Position numbers and translations under genes: made by a program. A DNA stretch of 64,000 bases, taken from assembly GCA_036250195.1 (NCBI GenBank), contig JAVHZZ010000009.1, forward strand, positions 40,391,824 to 40,455,823, given 5' to 3'. The notes beneath the pieces were generated by a model. It searched no databases, was not told the origin of the DNA, and was given only the letters and a program-made list of their open reading frames with translations. Within the stretch, counting starts at the first letter, position 1. Every line of letters begins with the position of its first letter. Positions 34,190-45,534 of the stretch are shown here, piece after piece. The DNA is from Mixophyes australis (lineage: Eukaryota > Chordata > Amphibia > Anura > Limnodynastidae).

Positions 34190-34905
34190 ATCAGATTCAG
34201 CAGAGGTGAAGACTATCAAAAGTCTATCAAAACTCTTGAGTTCTCATCAACACCTGGTTCAAATGGTTTTACGGCACATTATTATAAAAGACATATTGAT
34301 TTCCTGGCACCTATCCTATATAATATATTCAATTCCCTTCTACAGGAAGCACATTATCATTCAACCTCCACATATTCTAAGATCATAGAAGGCAGACAAA
34401 GACTAGAACTATTGTGCATGTTCTCATCCAATCTTATTGTTAAATGTTGAATTAAAGCTTTTTTTTGCTAAGGTCTTAGCAACAAGGCTCAGCCAGGTTA
34501 TTGCTTCCTTGTTCCATCCAGACCATGTTGAGATTATCTCACATCATCAGGCCCTGAATAGTTCTCAGCACACAATCAATTTAATTCACCTTGCAAACAA
34601 AAGAAAACTCCCCTACCTGATCATGGCATTGGATGCCGAGAAGGCCTTGACAAAGTGGGTTGAATTTTTTTGCACTGGATATTAGGTTTTGAAAGACAAT
34701 TTTGAAATGGTATTCCAGCAGTATGCCACAATCAATCTGCAACAATCTCTGTCAATGCTTCTTGACCTCTGTTAAAATGAGAGCCAGCTCAAGCATCTCA
34801 GGGACTGAAGTGGGCATGAGCATTGTCAGGAGTCCTGCATTTAGATGCAGAATGTATCTTGCACTTCACACCATGGCAAGCACAGCTGATGCTAGTTCAC
34901 TGAGA
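34190..34905 (+). pseudogene. L1-type LINE reverse transcriptase, N-terminal part
   Basis: Around 34230-34350 the frames show an 'SSTPGSNGFTAHYYK' and 'FNSLLQEAHYH' pattern, the approach to the RT palm in L1-clade elements. 34437-34660 reads 'LNVELKLFFAKVLATRLSQV', then 'SSQHTINLIHLANKRK' and 'LIMALDAEKAL', which matches the RT region with the first catalytic Asp. Frames shift several times. A remnant of the next motif is at 34790-34830 ('ISGTEVGMS'). The reading is interrupted near 34905 by an LTR-like segment and the Penelope-like element; the 3' part resumes near 37955. Confidence 0.8.
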
Positions 34906-35167
34906 TGAAATCAGGTGATCACTGATATCACAGTGGTGTGGAGTTGAACTCACAAACAGTAAATAAACCTGTTCTGCCTGACATTCCTAGCCAGAGTATC
35001 ATTTTTTTGTTCTGTGCTCCTGAACGTATTATCTTTTTTTGCTGCTTGATTTCTGATTACTGGTTTGTTCCTGACTTTGTAATATCTGGATCCTGACTTT
35101 GTACTGTGCAATTCAAAAAGACAAAATTAAACAAATCAGTATTGTGCTCCACTAAATGTGCAAAAAA

Positions 35168-35463
35168 TAATATATATGTACATCAAGCACTCACGTCATA
35201 ACACAGAGGTATGCTCAAATCTCTACTTGGATAGTGTAATTCCTGCGTAAAAATATTCTTCACATATTGAAATGTTCAAATTCATCAAATCCGAAATCCA
35301 AACTCACATAACAAACACCTTCACAGTGTATTATGGCAGAAATGCTAAATATACAGTCCAAAAGCCCATAAAGAGAGACAATCCCTTCTCTATCCACCGT
35401 GGACAAAAGAAATGGAGAATCTCAAACCTGTGTTCTTCAGACTTAATGTTCCAAAGGCCTTAT
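35168..35463 (+). repeat. left inverted arm of the Penelope-like element
   Basis: The complement of 37366-37650, with scattered mismatches and small indels. Shared words include 'gaggtatgctcaaatc', 'cttggatagtgtaattcctg' and 'tatccaccgtggac'. The far part repeats the start of the coding segment seen on the right ('gtgttcttcaga.ttaatgt'), so this arm is a partial inverted copy of the element, not just a terminal repeat. Confidence 0.88.
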
Positions 35464-36635
35464 GCTTACAGCGTGTCCGATAGTAAAGAGCCTTCAGTCA
35501 ATCACACCACATCATTCCATGGATGCCCTCCGAATGGAAACTACACCAGCGATGAACAAAGAAAAGTGGAGAATCTAGTGCATTATCTTTTATTGCAGGT
35601 AAAATTTCCCCAGATAAAAATAAAGAGATAAAAACATAAAACTTATAACTGACATAAAAACTTGTATATCATTTGGACTCGTACCAGACTCCTGTGGAAA
35701 GAGTAGCATTCAGAAACAATGTTCCCTGTTGTGAGTGAGAAGTCTGACCGGGTCAGATGGTAATAACCAACGCGTTTTGACTCTAAATCGTGAGTCTTTT
35801 TCAAGGCTAACATCATACTTAAACTTGTCCGCTTCTACAGTCCCTCCATCAAAGTTTATTTCCTGACTAGAAACAAGCCTTGAGTCTACTCCTCAATTCC
35901 GTTTCTTGCTCTTACCCGGTAGTTCCAATAAAGTTATTGAAAAGTTCACTGCCAGAAAGAGGTTTGGATGTTTCAAAACTATGTTCTTACGGATAAGTCT
36001 TCTACAATATCAATGTTGAACAATAAACACAATCGAACAAACCTTAATCAATGATTCATGTCAAAACACTCCTGCATAGTGAGGTAACGTTTACATTGAT
36101 TTATACAATTAGAAAACCATACAATACACAACAACAAATAATCAATACATACAAAATCAATATTTATGTTGAAATATAAAAATAAATAAAATACCCATTT
36201 TGATCTTGTATCTATTAAAATTGATTTAAAAATTATATGAAAAAATATATTATTATTTTCTGCATTCTCCCATCTTGATTGATGCTAAAATCCATGCAAA
36301 AAAAGAAAGAGACATAATAAAAGTATTAACTTCCATTCTCCAAATGTCTACTACTTTATTGTGATACACAAATCCATGCAAAAAAGAGAAAGAGACATAA
36401 TAAAAGTATTGGTTTCCATCCTCCAAATGTCTGCTACTTTGTTGTATGATGGTAGGTTATATATATGAATCCATTAAATACACCCCATTGTGAAACACTA
36501 GTAACCATTTGTGTAAATCTGCATGTCTCTGTCCATATTATTAAATATCCACTGAACAAATACAAAACTGAGGTCACTATATAATCCATTAGGATCTGTC
36601 ACATAAACCACTTTAATTCAAAATCCATATTTAGT

Positions 36636-37391
36636 CCCTTAGGGGCCAAAGTTATTAATGTAAAAATCCATCTCATTTCAGCTCTAGATAAGGAACCTAT
36701 AATATATTTATTCCTCCAACTGCTCTCAATCTTTTGTATTCCCCAAAAATGCTTAATGTTTTTTGGCTTACAGAAGTGAGCAGCTCTAAAATGATTGGAT
36801 AATGAATGTGTCTATAGTTCCTTTCGCATATTATACAGTTGCTCTCATAGTCTGATCTTTAGAGAGTGTGTTGTTCTGCCGACAATAAATTTTCCACAAA
36901 TGCACTCTACTACATATACCACATTACTCGTATGGCAAGTAATAAATTGCTCAATCTTAAAACTATGTCCATTAATCTGAAGGTTTGTAGTCTTACTCAT
37001 GTTAGATTTGCATGTCTTACAGGCCATGCAAATCCCACATCTGTGGAACCCCACTGTCCTAATGGATTTTCTCAAATCCTCAGGTAGAGTACTCCTTACC
37101 AACTTGTCTTTCAAATTGGGAGCTTTCCTGTAAAAAAAAATAGGTTACTCGGGAATAAGATTTTGTATTACATTATCCTTTCTTAAAACATCCCAATATC
37201 TCTTAAAAAATAATTTCTATATTCTTAAAGTCTTGGGGTATAAATGCCCAATCATATATCATGGACTGTCCTATACTTTGTTTACTTGCCATGATCAAGA
37301 GATCAACTCTATTGGTCTGTCTTATTCTCTCTTCTGCTTTATCTATTAACTCCCTTCCATGTCCTTTGGGGACATTAATTCTGAAGAACAC
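36636..37391 (-). pseudogene. Penelope-like polyprotein: linker and GIY-YIG endonuclease
   Basis: 37391-37203 reads 'VPKGHGRELIDKAEERIRQT' followed by 'RVDLLIMASKQ', the RT-endonuclease connector. 37114-36845 carries the Cys pair 'HRCGICMACKTC', 'GHSFKIEQFITCHTSNVVYV' and 'CGKFIVGRTTHSL', the CCHH-type finger and GIY-YIG core of Penelope-like elements. 36820-36636 continues in shifted frames with 'EMRWIFTLITLAPKGLN', the usual C-terminus. Frameshifts near 37200 and 36850 disable it. The RT domain that should precede it is absent. Confidence 0.82.
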
Positions 37392-37650
37392 GGGTGGAGA
37401 TTCTTCATTTCTTTAGTCCACGGTGGATAAAGGACGGATTATATCTCTTTATGGGCTTTTCGACTGTATATTTAGCATTTGTGCCATTATACAGTATGGA
37501 GGTGTTTGTTTTATGAGTTTAGATTTCAGATTTAAAGAATGTGAATATGTCAATATGTGAAGAGGATTTTTGAAGACACAGGAATTACACTATCCAAGTA
37601 GGGATTTGAGCATACCTCTGCGTTATAAAGTTAGGACTTGATGTACGTAT
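37366..37650 (-). repeat. right inverted arm of the Penelope-like element
   Basis: Partner of 35168-35463. It precedes the coding remnant in the minus-strand reading direction, where a Penelope 5' pseudo-LTR would lie. Confidence 0.88.
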
Positions 37651-37954
37651 ATATTATTTTTTTTACTGTGCTGACAGATTGGTTTTGACTTTAGCTTTTC
37701 CTGACTATTCCTCTGCTTGTTGATTCTGTTTATTTTACCTGCATCATTTTGACTTCAGCTGGTCTCACTATTCTGCCTTCAGAGCTACTTGCCTGCAACG
37801 CTCCACCCACCATGCTAATTGCCAGTTCAGTGGACCATGACCTAGTTACTACATGCAGCCAAATCCATAATACTTTGCATCGGGCTGAGGTGAACCTAGA
37901 CTCCGCACCACCACTCTTTGGCTGTGTGAATATTAGCTGGTGTTGTGTCCACAA

Positions 37955-39530
37955 CCCCAGACCTAATAAGCATAACATAGCACTATATGTTGATGATGTC
38001 TTGTTCACCCCATTACATTACTCCCCAATCTCCTTTACCATATTCAAACATTTAGCTCTCTCTTGGGATATCAAACGAATGCAGAAAGAAAGACGTTTCA
38101 AAATGAAACATCTTCAAACCAATTTAAAAAATACTTTAACTGAATTTAAATTTAAAATGGCATCTGTCATGTGGAAGCTAATTTCTAGGCACATAAAACT
38201 GCAAAAAATGTGTTTGGGAATTATTCCTAGTAATAGCTTGATATGGCTCAGAGGAGCTGTGTACACCCAGGGATTAAAATCATAAATTGTTGGCATTTGG
38301 GGCCTCCCTCAGTTTTCTAGAGTTGCTCGGATTAGATGCGTACCCACCTTGCTATTTACTTTCCAGATCTGTGAGAGCTGCAAACATAATCTCTCTGTCT
38401 CCTCAGTTTCTCTGTCTGTCACACCCATGTGGCACAAGCCCGCCTTCCATCCTGGTATGTCTAGGTCCTTCTCTTGGGACTGGACTGCTTCAGGCATCAG
38501 ATTTGCTGGAGACCTCCTAGTTTGGGATAAACCTCTGCCATCAGTGTTTGCTCCAAATTCCCAGATCTTAACCGGCTTCTCTATCAATATCTGCAGATTA
38601 GGCATTTCCTCCATTCTCTCCTCTCTGGCAGCCCATCTCCTTAATACTATCCCCATTTGAGACCCTCTGTCTTGCTTCTCCGCTATGATGAGGCATGATT
38701 TCTTCTCTATACAACATACTACTAGATGACTTACTGGTCCCTGGGAATGGCCACGATAGGGAATGGGAGAGAAACCTACCCCCACCCCATGGAGGAGGAC
38801 TACAAGATCTATTATAGATGGTACCTTACACCCGATAAAGTAGCCAAAATGTTCTCATCTGATTCCCATGATCTTGCGGTCATAGAGGTACCCTTGTACA
38901 TATCTGCTGGTTGTTCCCTGTCATTTCCTCTTTCTGGGATAAGGTAGCTGGTCTCCTGTCCTCCTTTCTCCAATCCCATATTTGGAAAGATCCCTGGTCT
39001 TTCCTCCAACCTGCAAGTTCATTCCACAAAACTGGCTTTACATGTCCTGGCGGCTGCGTTGTGCCTGATTGCCAAATCGTGGAAAAGCCCAGAACCGTCC
39101 TGCATCTCTTCTTTGAAATCTTATATATGATTAATTACTAACATGGAGAAAATCACCTCCCGCCTCTGTGACAAAGAAGACAAGTACCACCAATTCTGGT
39201 CCCCCTGGCTGTACCTGTAATATACTCCGTTAGTATCTTATCTGTGTTCCCCCTCTCACACCTGACATCTCTATCCACCACTTTTTTACGTCCTATGGTC
39301 CAGTCTATATACCTCCCCCGTCTGTGAATTCCCTAACTTCCTTGATTTCCATCAGCTGACGACCATCCCCCCCTAAACTTTGTACACATTTTTCATTGTT
39401 CCCATATTTTTCTAAAAATAAGTTATCCAACTGCTGCTTATGACACTGCCTTTTTTATTGCTGTTCCTCTAACTCTATTCATGTTTGCTGTCATTCAATC
39501 CTGTTTAATAAAAACATTTTGAGTTAAAAA
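37955..39530 (+). pseudogene. L1-type LINE, RT motif and C-terminal part with poly(A) end
   Basis: 37975-38040 reads 'HNIALYVDDVLF', the catalytic YxDD motif, in the place expected after 34905. 38800-38870 reads 'YYRWYLTPDKVAKMFSS', a conserved C-terminal stretch of frog L1-type elements, followed near 39045-39080 by an 'LAAALCLIAKSWK'-type segment. The element ends in 'aataaaaacattttgagtt' and an A-run near 39525. Frames change repeatedly. With 34190-34905 this is one 5'-truncated L1 copy interrupted by about 3 kb of later insertions. Confidence 0.78.
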
Positions 39531-39534
39531 AATA

Positions 39535-40299
39535 ATCTTTAACTTCATGTAAATTAATGTGTACCTTTGATTATGTTAGACTCCTCTGTTTTCCCCAGAG
39601 GTTGTTTTGTAGATAAGAGCCCAGACCCATGGTTACAGACCAGCACGCTGTATCAATTTATGGCAGGTTGCAAAAGTTGAAGCCTTTGAAAATATCTTTT
39701 TTAGGACAGTGATAAGCAACCCATATCTGGGTTGTCTCAGACATTTCTACTGCTGAGACAGGCATCTGAGTTATATGTTAATTAGGGGCACACAGGAAAA
39801 TATCATATCATATATTCTCCAATATCATAATTACAGGAAGCTGTAATTATATGGAGGATGTGTGGTATGCAGATGAAGGGAAACTTTTGACCTGTTGTGT
39901 GGAGGTAAAATCATATTGGTAAACTATTCAGTTGAGAAGTTAGGACAGGTTAAATCAAAGCTGACAGCAAATGATTCAGAAAACCCTAATTTGCATTTAC
40001 ACAGACTTTTTAGTTCTGATGTAGTAAGAAGGGGGACTGTGGGCCCTGTAGCAGTTTTAAAGCTGTACTATAACTCTAAGAAGTTGTTCTCTTTTAGGTA
40101 GTCAATCTGATATGAAGAATGTCCCATTTTCTGCTTCTCCCGGCAACAGAAACTTGATTATACTTGATTTTTATCAATTCAGTGTTTATCATTTTTAATT
40201 TACAAGAAACCATTGCATTTTACCTTTTGGATGTCATTTGATTAATTGTTTTATCTTAAGCATTTCATATTTTCCATATTAAATAACACTTAATGAGAT
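39535..40299. other. no gene recognised
   Basis: AT-rich; no supported feature between the L1 end and the first 175-bp MITE. Confidence 0.4.
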
Positions 40300-40302
40300 C
40301 AA

Positions 40303-40477
40303 GGGCCAGATTTACTAAGCTGCGGGTTTGAAAAAGTGGGGATGTTGCCTATAGCAACCAATCAGATTCTAGCTTTCATTTATTAAGTACCTTCTACAAA
40401 ATTATAGCTAGAATCTGATTGGTTGCTATTGGCAACATCCCCACTTTTGCAAACCCGCAGCTTAGTAAATCTAGCCC
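40303..40477. mobile_element. 175-bp palindromic MITE (copy 1)
   Basis: It starts 'gggccagatttactaagctg' and ends 'cagcttagtaaatctagccc'. The long arms include 'gatgttgcctatagcaacca' and its complement. A 3-bp duplication CAA flanks it (40300-40302 and 40478-40480). The second copy at 41825-41999 has exactly the same length. A 3-bp duplication and GGG...CCC ends would fit PIF/Harbinger-type MITEs (inference). Confidence 0.88.
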
Positions 40478-40480
40478 CAA

Positions 40481-41821
40481 GTCTCAGTTTGGTCAAAATG
40501 CTACATAGTTGAAATAGGGGAGAACATTGTGGTTTATGTTAACTCTGATTAAAGTCAATTGTGATAGATTAGCTTTAAGAAATAACAGTGTTAGCACTTC
40601 ACAAAAAACCTTGGTGGTGGCATAATTGTAAGGCAAAGCAAGTGTGTGGCATAGATAGTGATGGATTTAATCATTTTAGACAGACCAGGTGGTTGTTGTT
40701 TATTAACCCTTTGTCACACACATCACACAGGCTCAGGTGAGTGCTGGTTGGGACAGCATCCTATGAAATACTTAGAAGAGTCCATCACAAAAACTCATAA
40801 TCAGCTATTTTTGTCCAACTTGTCCCCTTTAATGGAAACAATTAAATTGGACCTTGCCAAATGAACTCTTGATATCATGCATGGTTATATCTATCAAAAT
40901 TAATGTGCTACCGCTACTCCTATACCGGTTCCAAACAATTCCAATCATCATATCAACCAGAGACAAACTGCATTGAAGCTATATCACACTATTTATTTCC
41001 CCTGCTTTCAGAATCCCCTTGGGTACACCCTATCTGGTATTATATAAAATTCCTACCCCTTGTATGTTTTCTTCAGTTTATTCAGGTCAAACACAAGGAA
41101 AGATTAAATTTTTTTATTACTTTGCTATCCTAAATATGTTGCCTCACTTCTTAGAACTGCCCGACTCCAGATTTCCAAAAAACAGTCATTCCAGGCACAT
41201 CTTATATATATATAAAGAGAGAGAGAGATAGCTATATATATATATATAGGTATATATAAAGTGCTAGCCACACTCCCACATTAGGTTGGCCACACCCACC
41301 TGGCAAATGTCACTCCCACTTAGATGGGGGGCGCCGGTGTCCGGTCTCGCCCAGGGCACTAAAATGTCTAGTTATGGCACTCGGTGTAAGCGTTGTAGCT
41401 GTGGGCCGAGTGATTTCCTGTAATGTCACTTGAAACACACGTGTGCGTTCCAAATGCTGAACTTCCTGTTTCTCGTGAAAAGCACAGGCGCTGGTGCGTT
41501 CCACTTCTTCCATTGCTTCGGTAGGTGTAAATGTGTGGGGGAAGCTGGCTGGAGTACAAAAACAACATACAAAATAAAAGAGCTGTAGACAGCCAAAGCA
41601 AAGGAGCTATAACATTAAATATCACAAAGAGCTATAAACCACTGGCTGGTAAACACCACCTCAATAATATTGTTTTTGAATCTGTTTGCACCCCCCATTA
41701 TTTATTTTTCTCTAGTAGCCCACCTCTTTTTCTCCTCCACACAGGCAAAACAACACAGAGAAAATGACCTAGCAGGACCCATCCAACACTGAAGCAGAGA
41801 AACAATAAAACAAAGAGACAC
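40481..41821. other. no gene; microsatellite and transposon scrap
   Basis: 41203-41260 is a composite TA/GA microsatellite. 41262-41385 is a GC-richer scrap whose 'agggcactaaaatgtctagt' part is the complement of the start of the 27419 element. Otherwise nothing is recognised. Confidence 0.5.
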
Positions 41822-41824
41822 AGA

Positions 41825-41999
41825 GGGATAGATTTACTAAGCTGCGGGTTTATAAAAGTGGGGATGTTGCCTATAGCAACCAATCAGATTCTAGCAGTCA
41901 TTTTGTAAAATGTACTAAACAAATGAAAGCTAGAATCTGATTGGTTGCTATAGGCAACATCCCCACTTTTTCAAACCCGCAGCTTAGTAAATCTAGCCC
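41825..41999. mobile_element. 175-bp palindromic MITE (copy 2)
   Basis: Starts 'gggatagatttactaagctg', ends 'cagcttagtaaatctagccc', and is flanked by AGA (41822-41824 and 42000-42002). The arms are almost identical to copy 1 at 40303-40477; the two differ mainly in the loop (about 41895-41925). Confidence 0.9.
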
Positions 42000-42002
42000 A
42001 GA

Positions 42003-43275
42003 GACTGGCAAACAGAACCACCAGATACCCAGACGCAACCCCAGAAAAGACAAAAAAAGAGAACTCACGGCTGGAAAGCACATTGAGAAACAACCAAGGT
42101 AAGACAAACTGACAACTTGATATCTTAGTGGTTTATGTTTGGGATAATTGAACTACTGAAAGATATACATTTGCCCAAACTTTGACTTTTTAGCAAACTG
42201 AAAAAGGTTCCCCTGCTGTATAGTTCTGTATTTTACCATTCATTTTTCCTTCTATTTAAACATGATGCTCAGTCAGTGCTGATGAAAAGCAGTCCCATAA
42301 CATAATGCTACCACCTCCCTACTTCCCTACTTGCTCTAAATTGTGGCCAAAAAGCAACTGGATAACTGTTATGCTTTTGGCAAACCCCAGACATGTTTTT
42401 ATATGGTTCATTTTGAGTAATGGCTTCTTTTGTGCCAGCCTCCCATACAGGCAAGTGTTATGCAGAGCTCTTGCTATGGTTGACTGGTGCCACTTTACCC
42501 TAGTCTCAGTTACTGAACTATGTAGCTTCTGAAAGTGATTGATGGCCTTGTTTGTGACTTCTCTTAAAACTTTCCTTGTTGTTTGTGCAGAGAGTTTGGA
42601 GTGATGCTCTTTTCTACGCAGTGTTTGGGTGGTTAAATATAGTTTCCACTTCTTGATAATTAAACTAACAGTGACCACTGACACATACATTAATATTATT
42701 TTGAACCCTTTTCTCAATTTATGCATTTGTATAGCTTCCTGTACTGGTTTTAGGGAAGGCCATCATTTTTGTTCTACACAGGCACTCTTATCTGCCAGCT
42801 TGGAGTAGCTGTGTGTAGCACAGTGTTTTTCTTTAGCATCATCCTTGCTTCTGGAAAAAGAGCCAGGGCACTTGTGCTCTATGGTCAGCAGCAGCTGCTG
42901 CCACAGAGATTATAGTTGAGATCACCAAAGAAGGAACGCTGTATTTATTTATTTTACAGATGAGCAGTTCGATTTCAGCAGATCCGACAGATCCAAGATT
43001 TGTAATACCGATTATAAAAAAAGGGTGACACGATTCTTCGTGCCAAAATTGGATCTGAAATCGAGGAAAAAAGTAATTTCCGAGAGAAAATCTCTCGTGA
43101 GTTTTGGATCGATATCTACTATATATATAGCCCTCCTCCTGTTCTCATCTGCCATTTTAGAAAGAGAGTATGTAAGGAGTAAGGTGGCTTGCCGGATGTG
43201 CTCATAAAATAGCGTGTAGAGAGTGACTAGAGAGTTAAACAGGATGAAAGAGGGAATTTTACATAAAAAACAATA
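42003..43275. other. no intact gene; unassigned repeat at about 42250-42740
   Basis: 42250-42740 on the minus strand gives a 135-codon open frame (42726-42319) with a basic, low-similarity product. The DNA has the character of a dispersed repeat ('ccataacataatgctaccac', 'acttcttgataattaaacta'), but I cannot assign it. The rest shows no feature. Confidence 0.4.
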
Positions 43276-43283
43276 GCTGTGAT

Positions 43284-43723
43284 CAGGGCCCTCTTAAGAA
43301 CATCTTGGGCCCCCCGGGCACAGCAATGCACCGGGGCCCCTATATATACAAAAAAACAAATTATATATATGGGCCCTGCAGCCCAGGGGGGCCCGTCGGA
43401 GGCAGCAAAAAACAAAACAAAAACAAAAACAATACTTACCTTGCAGTCAGCTGGCGATCCGGCTCCCTCCATTGTCTCCTCCTCCATCGCACTCCACAAT
43501 GGATGTCGGGCGGGCGTGATGACATCACGCCCGACATGCACTGCGAGCGCCGCATGGAGAGGGAGACCAGGGAGGGAGCTGGATCGCCAGCTGACCGCAA
43601 GGTAAGTATTGTCTTTTTTTTTTTTTTCAGGTTTTTTTTTTTTTTGCTGCCCCCGACGGGCCCCCCTGGGCTGCAGGGCCCCCAGGCACCAGCCCATTGT
43701 GCCCAATGGGAAAGACGGCCCTG
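43284..43723. mobile_element. 440-bp foldback MITE, hAT-type
   Basis: The 8-bp duplication GCTGTGAT flanks it (43276-43283 and 43724-43731). The ends are 'cagggccctcttaaga' and, from the right, 'cagggccgtctttcc'. The arms contain 'gggcccgtcgg', 'aatacttaccttgcag' and 'gtcagctggcgatcc' with their complements, so almost the whole element folds back; the centre is the 'gcgtgatgacatcacgc' palindrome near 43517-43533. Open frames across it are artefacts of the palindrome. Confidence 0.92.
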
Positions 43724-43851
43724 GCTGTGATTCTTTTTAATGCAGTTTATTTCTGTTTTGATCAGTCAGCTAGAACAGTTTGCTGATTGTTTGGGTGTCA
43801 ACCTGTCAGAGAGTTTAGACAGAGTACTGGCTGCTTTACATGTGTATATAT

Positions 43852-43883
<32 letters not shown>

Positions 43884-44143
43884 TTATTTATATAGTGCCA
43901 CTAATTCCGCAGCGCTGTACAGAGAACACACTCATATCAATCCCTGCCCCATTGGAGCTTACAGTCTAAATTCCCTAACATACAAAGACAGACACACACA
44001 CAGACACAGACTAGGTTCAAGTTTGATAGCAGACACGAAACACAGGGAGAACATACAAACTCCACACAGATAAGGCCATGGTCGGGAATCGATCTCATCG
44101 TAGTGCTGTGAGGCAGAAGTGCGAACCACGAAGCCACCATGCT
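43852..44143 (-). mobile_element. tRNA-headed SINE with long (ATC)n tail
   Basis: Same family as 213-528. The tail carries about ten ATC units (43854-43881) and 'tttatttatatagtgccact'. The head ends near 44143. About 60 bp of the body are missing between 44030 and 44040, where the text jumps from 'gatagcag' to 'acgaaacacagggag'. Confidence 0.87.
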
Positions 44144-44226
44144 GGCCAAATATTTGCCTTGTTCTGCGTTTGGCAGCAACATTTTGAATGTTTCACTGGC
44201 AGAATTTGGCCTTGTATTTCCAATCC

Positions 44227-44259
44227 TATATATTTATATATATATATATATATATATAT
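44227..44259. repeat. (TA)n microsatellite
   Basis: Alternating TA run directly before the LTR starting at 44260; a shorter TA run follows the LTR, so the LTR landed in this tract and its target duplication cannot be read unambiguously. Confidence 0.9.
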
Positions 44260-44755
44260 TGTAACAAAAGGAGGCATTTAGCTGGCAATATGCATAGAAA
44301 GCAGGGAAGTAGAGTAAAACATTTGTGCAGTAATGCACCTAGATTGAATGTAAAGACCTATGTATGAAAAGCAATAGTTTAAATTTGGTTTAACTTACAT
44401 GACTTGAAATCCTTCCTCTCAGCAAACAGACAGGGTGTGTCTGTTTGAATTACAGAGCCAGTGATGGGCGTTTCCTTTTAAAGAGAAGGTGGGTGTGTCA
44501 CCTGTCCATCAAGCTAAGGCTGGGGGAGGAGTATCAGGTATAAAAGCTTGTTTATATCATTTGTGCACTGAGATCAACGGTGGGTAAGCTGGCTGGTCTT
44601 GAGAGAGCTGAGCTATGTCTAGCTAGCATTTAGGGTCTCCAAGTATTGCTGTGAAATCTGTACGGTGTCAAAACATTTACCATCCTGACAATAAAACTAC
44701 ATAAAAAGGAAGAAGTTGTTCGCGTGTGCTTCAGCAGTAGTGGGCTCTTGCCACA
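44260..44755 (+). mobile_element. solo LTR, retrovirus-like
   Basis: The ~496-bp segment starts TGTAACAAAAGG and ends GCTCTTGCCACA (TG...CA). It has a TATA box TATAAAA at 44539-44545 and a polyadenylation signal AATAAA at 44690-44695, spaced as U3 and R would be. It is flanked by TA-rich sequence on both sides. There are no retroviral genes beside it. It is unrelated in sequence to the LTRs at 50273 and 58778. Confidence 0.72.
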
Positions 44756-44869
44756 ATATATATATCTTATTAAGTATAAACATCATTCTGAACTAGTACG
44801 TATATTTAATGGAACATCATTCTGAACTAATATTTCTTTCCATTTCTATTTACTGGAAAAAGAGGGTGC

Positions 44870-45480
44870 TGTTGCTGTATGACTCAGCATACCTCAACAA
44901 ACAATTAAAAAGATTTATTTAAATTAAAATCCAAAGATTTTCTAGTGAAAGAAGCAATTTTGTGTCAGTGTTAGCGACACCTTTATGACGCAGGCAATAA
45001 ACAAGGTTTGACTTTGAGTAGCATCCAGTAAAAAACAAATACATTTATATATTTTAAAATATTTTCTCTTTTCTAGTCAAATCAAATTTAAATTTATTGA
45101 GAGGCAGCCTCAGTGACCTCTTTATTAAGCGTGCAAAAAAGCAGATCTTGTACTAGTTGTATTGTATGAGTATGAGCAGCGGTGTTAGCAGGACCCCCAA
45201 AAACAATATATTTCTTATTATAAATACTAAAGTTTTTTTCTCTTTTGCACTCAAAGCAACTTTTGTCAGGGGCAGGCAGTGACATCTTTACTAAGTGGGC
45301 AAAATACGGTGTTTCCCTTCAGTGTGAGAAGCAGTACCCCCAACACAACAGGGTGTTATTTTCTTTGACTTTGACCAGCACAACCCCACAAAAAAATATA
45401 AAATGTATTTGTTAAGAAATAAGAACACATTTTCTAAATTAGAAGTATATTGTGGAGTAGTGTAATAAGAATTGTAAGAT
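44870..45480 (+). repeat. three diverged ~160-bp repeats, probable hAT 5' flank
   Basis: Three blocks, near 44955-45000, 45105-45145 and 45260-45310, share the order 'cagtg(t/a)...gacatcttta(c/t)taagtgggcaa' with many changes. They lie just upstream of the hAT transposase relic beginning near 45535 and may be its 5' subterminal repeats (inference). No terminal inverted repeat or target duplication was found. Confidence 0.45.
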
Positions 45481-45534
45481 ATTATTCCCTCCTTTCCCTA
45501 TCTCCTTGGGCATTCCCCTGATTGGGGAAGAAAT

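Larger units (their letters stand above)
35110..37663 (-). mobile_element. Penelope-like element with inverted arms
   Basis: The 8-bp repeat TACTGTGC flanks it (35102-35109 and 37664-37671). On the minus strand it carries the end of a Penelope-type polyprotein with a GIY-YIG endonuclease (37391-36636). The outer ~290 bp are an inverted repeat (35168-35463 against 37366-37650) that runs into the coding part on the right side. The minus-strand 3' region holds 'agactcacgatttagagtc' and 'aaaacgcgttgg' (35770-35810), a word seen in many Penelope-like elements (family knowledge). A duplicated ~115-bp segment is at 36288-36445. The RT proper is missing, so the copy is 5'-truncated and then partly repeated in inverse order. 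Confidence 0.82.
34906..37954 (+). mobile_element. LTR-like segment inside the L1, split by a Penelope-like element
   Basis: Two pieces, 34906-35109 and 37672-37954, are neither L1 nor Penelope. They join across the Penelope insertion into a pyrimidine-biased stretch rich in 'cctgacttt' and 'ttttgactt' words, like the middle of the LTRs at 19739-20510 and 47900-48464. A TATA-like 'agtaaataaacc' is at 34960. L1 coding resumes after it. I could not define the ends or a target duplication, so the LTR identity is inference. Confidence 0.45.

Noticed and set aside
42319..42726. A 135-codon minus-strand frame
   Set aside because: Basic, unremarkable composition inside a probable dispersed repeat; no domain recognised, so no gene was called.
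43227..43730. Open frames of 108-159 codons on both strands
   Set aside because: They are produced by the palindromic 440-bp MITE and mirror each other.
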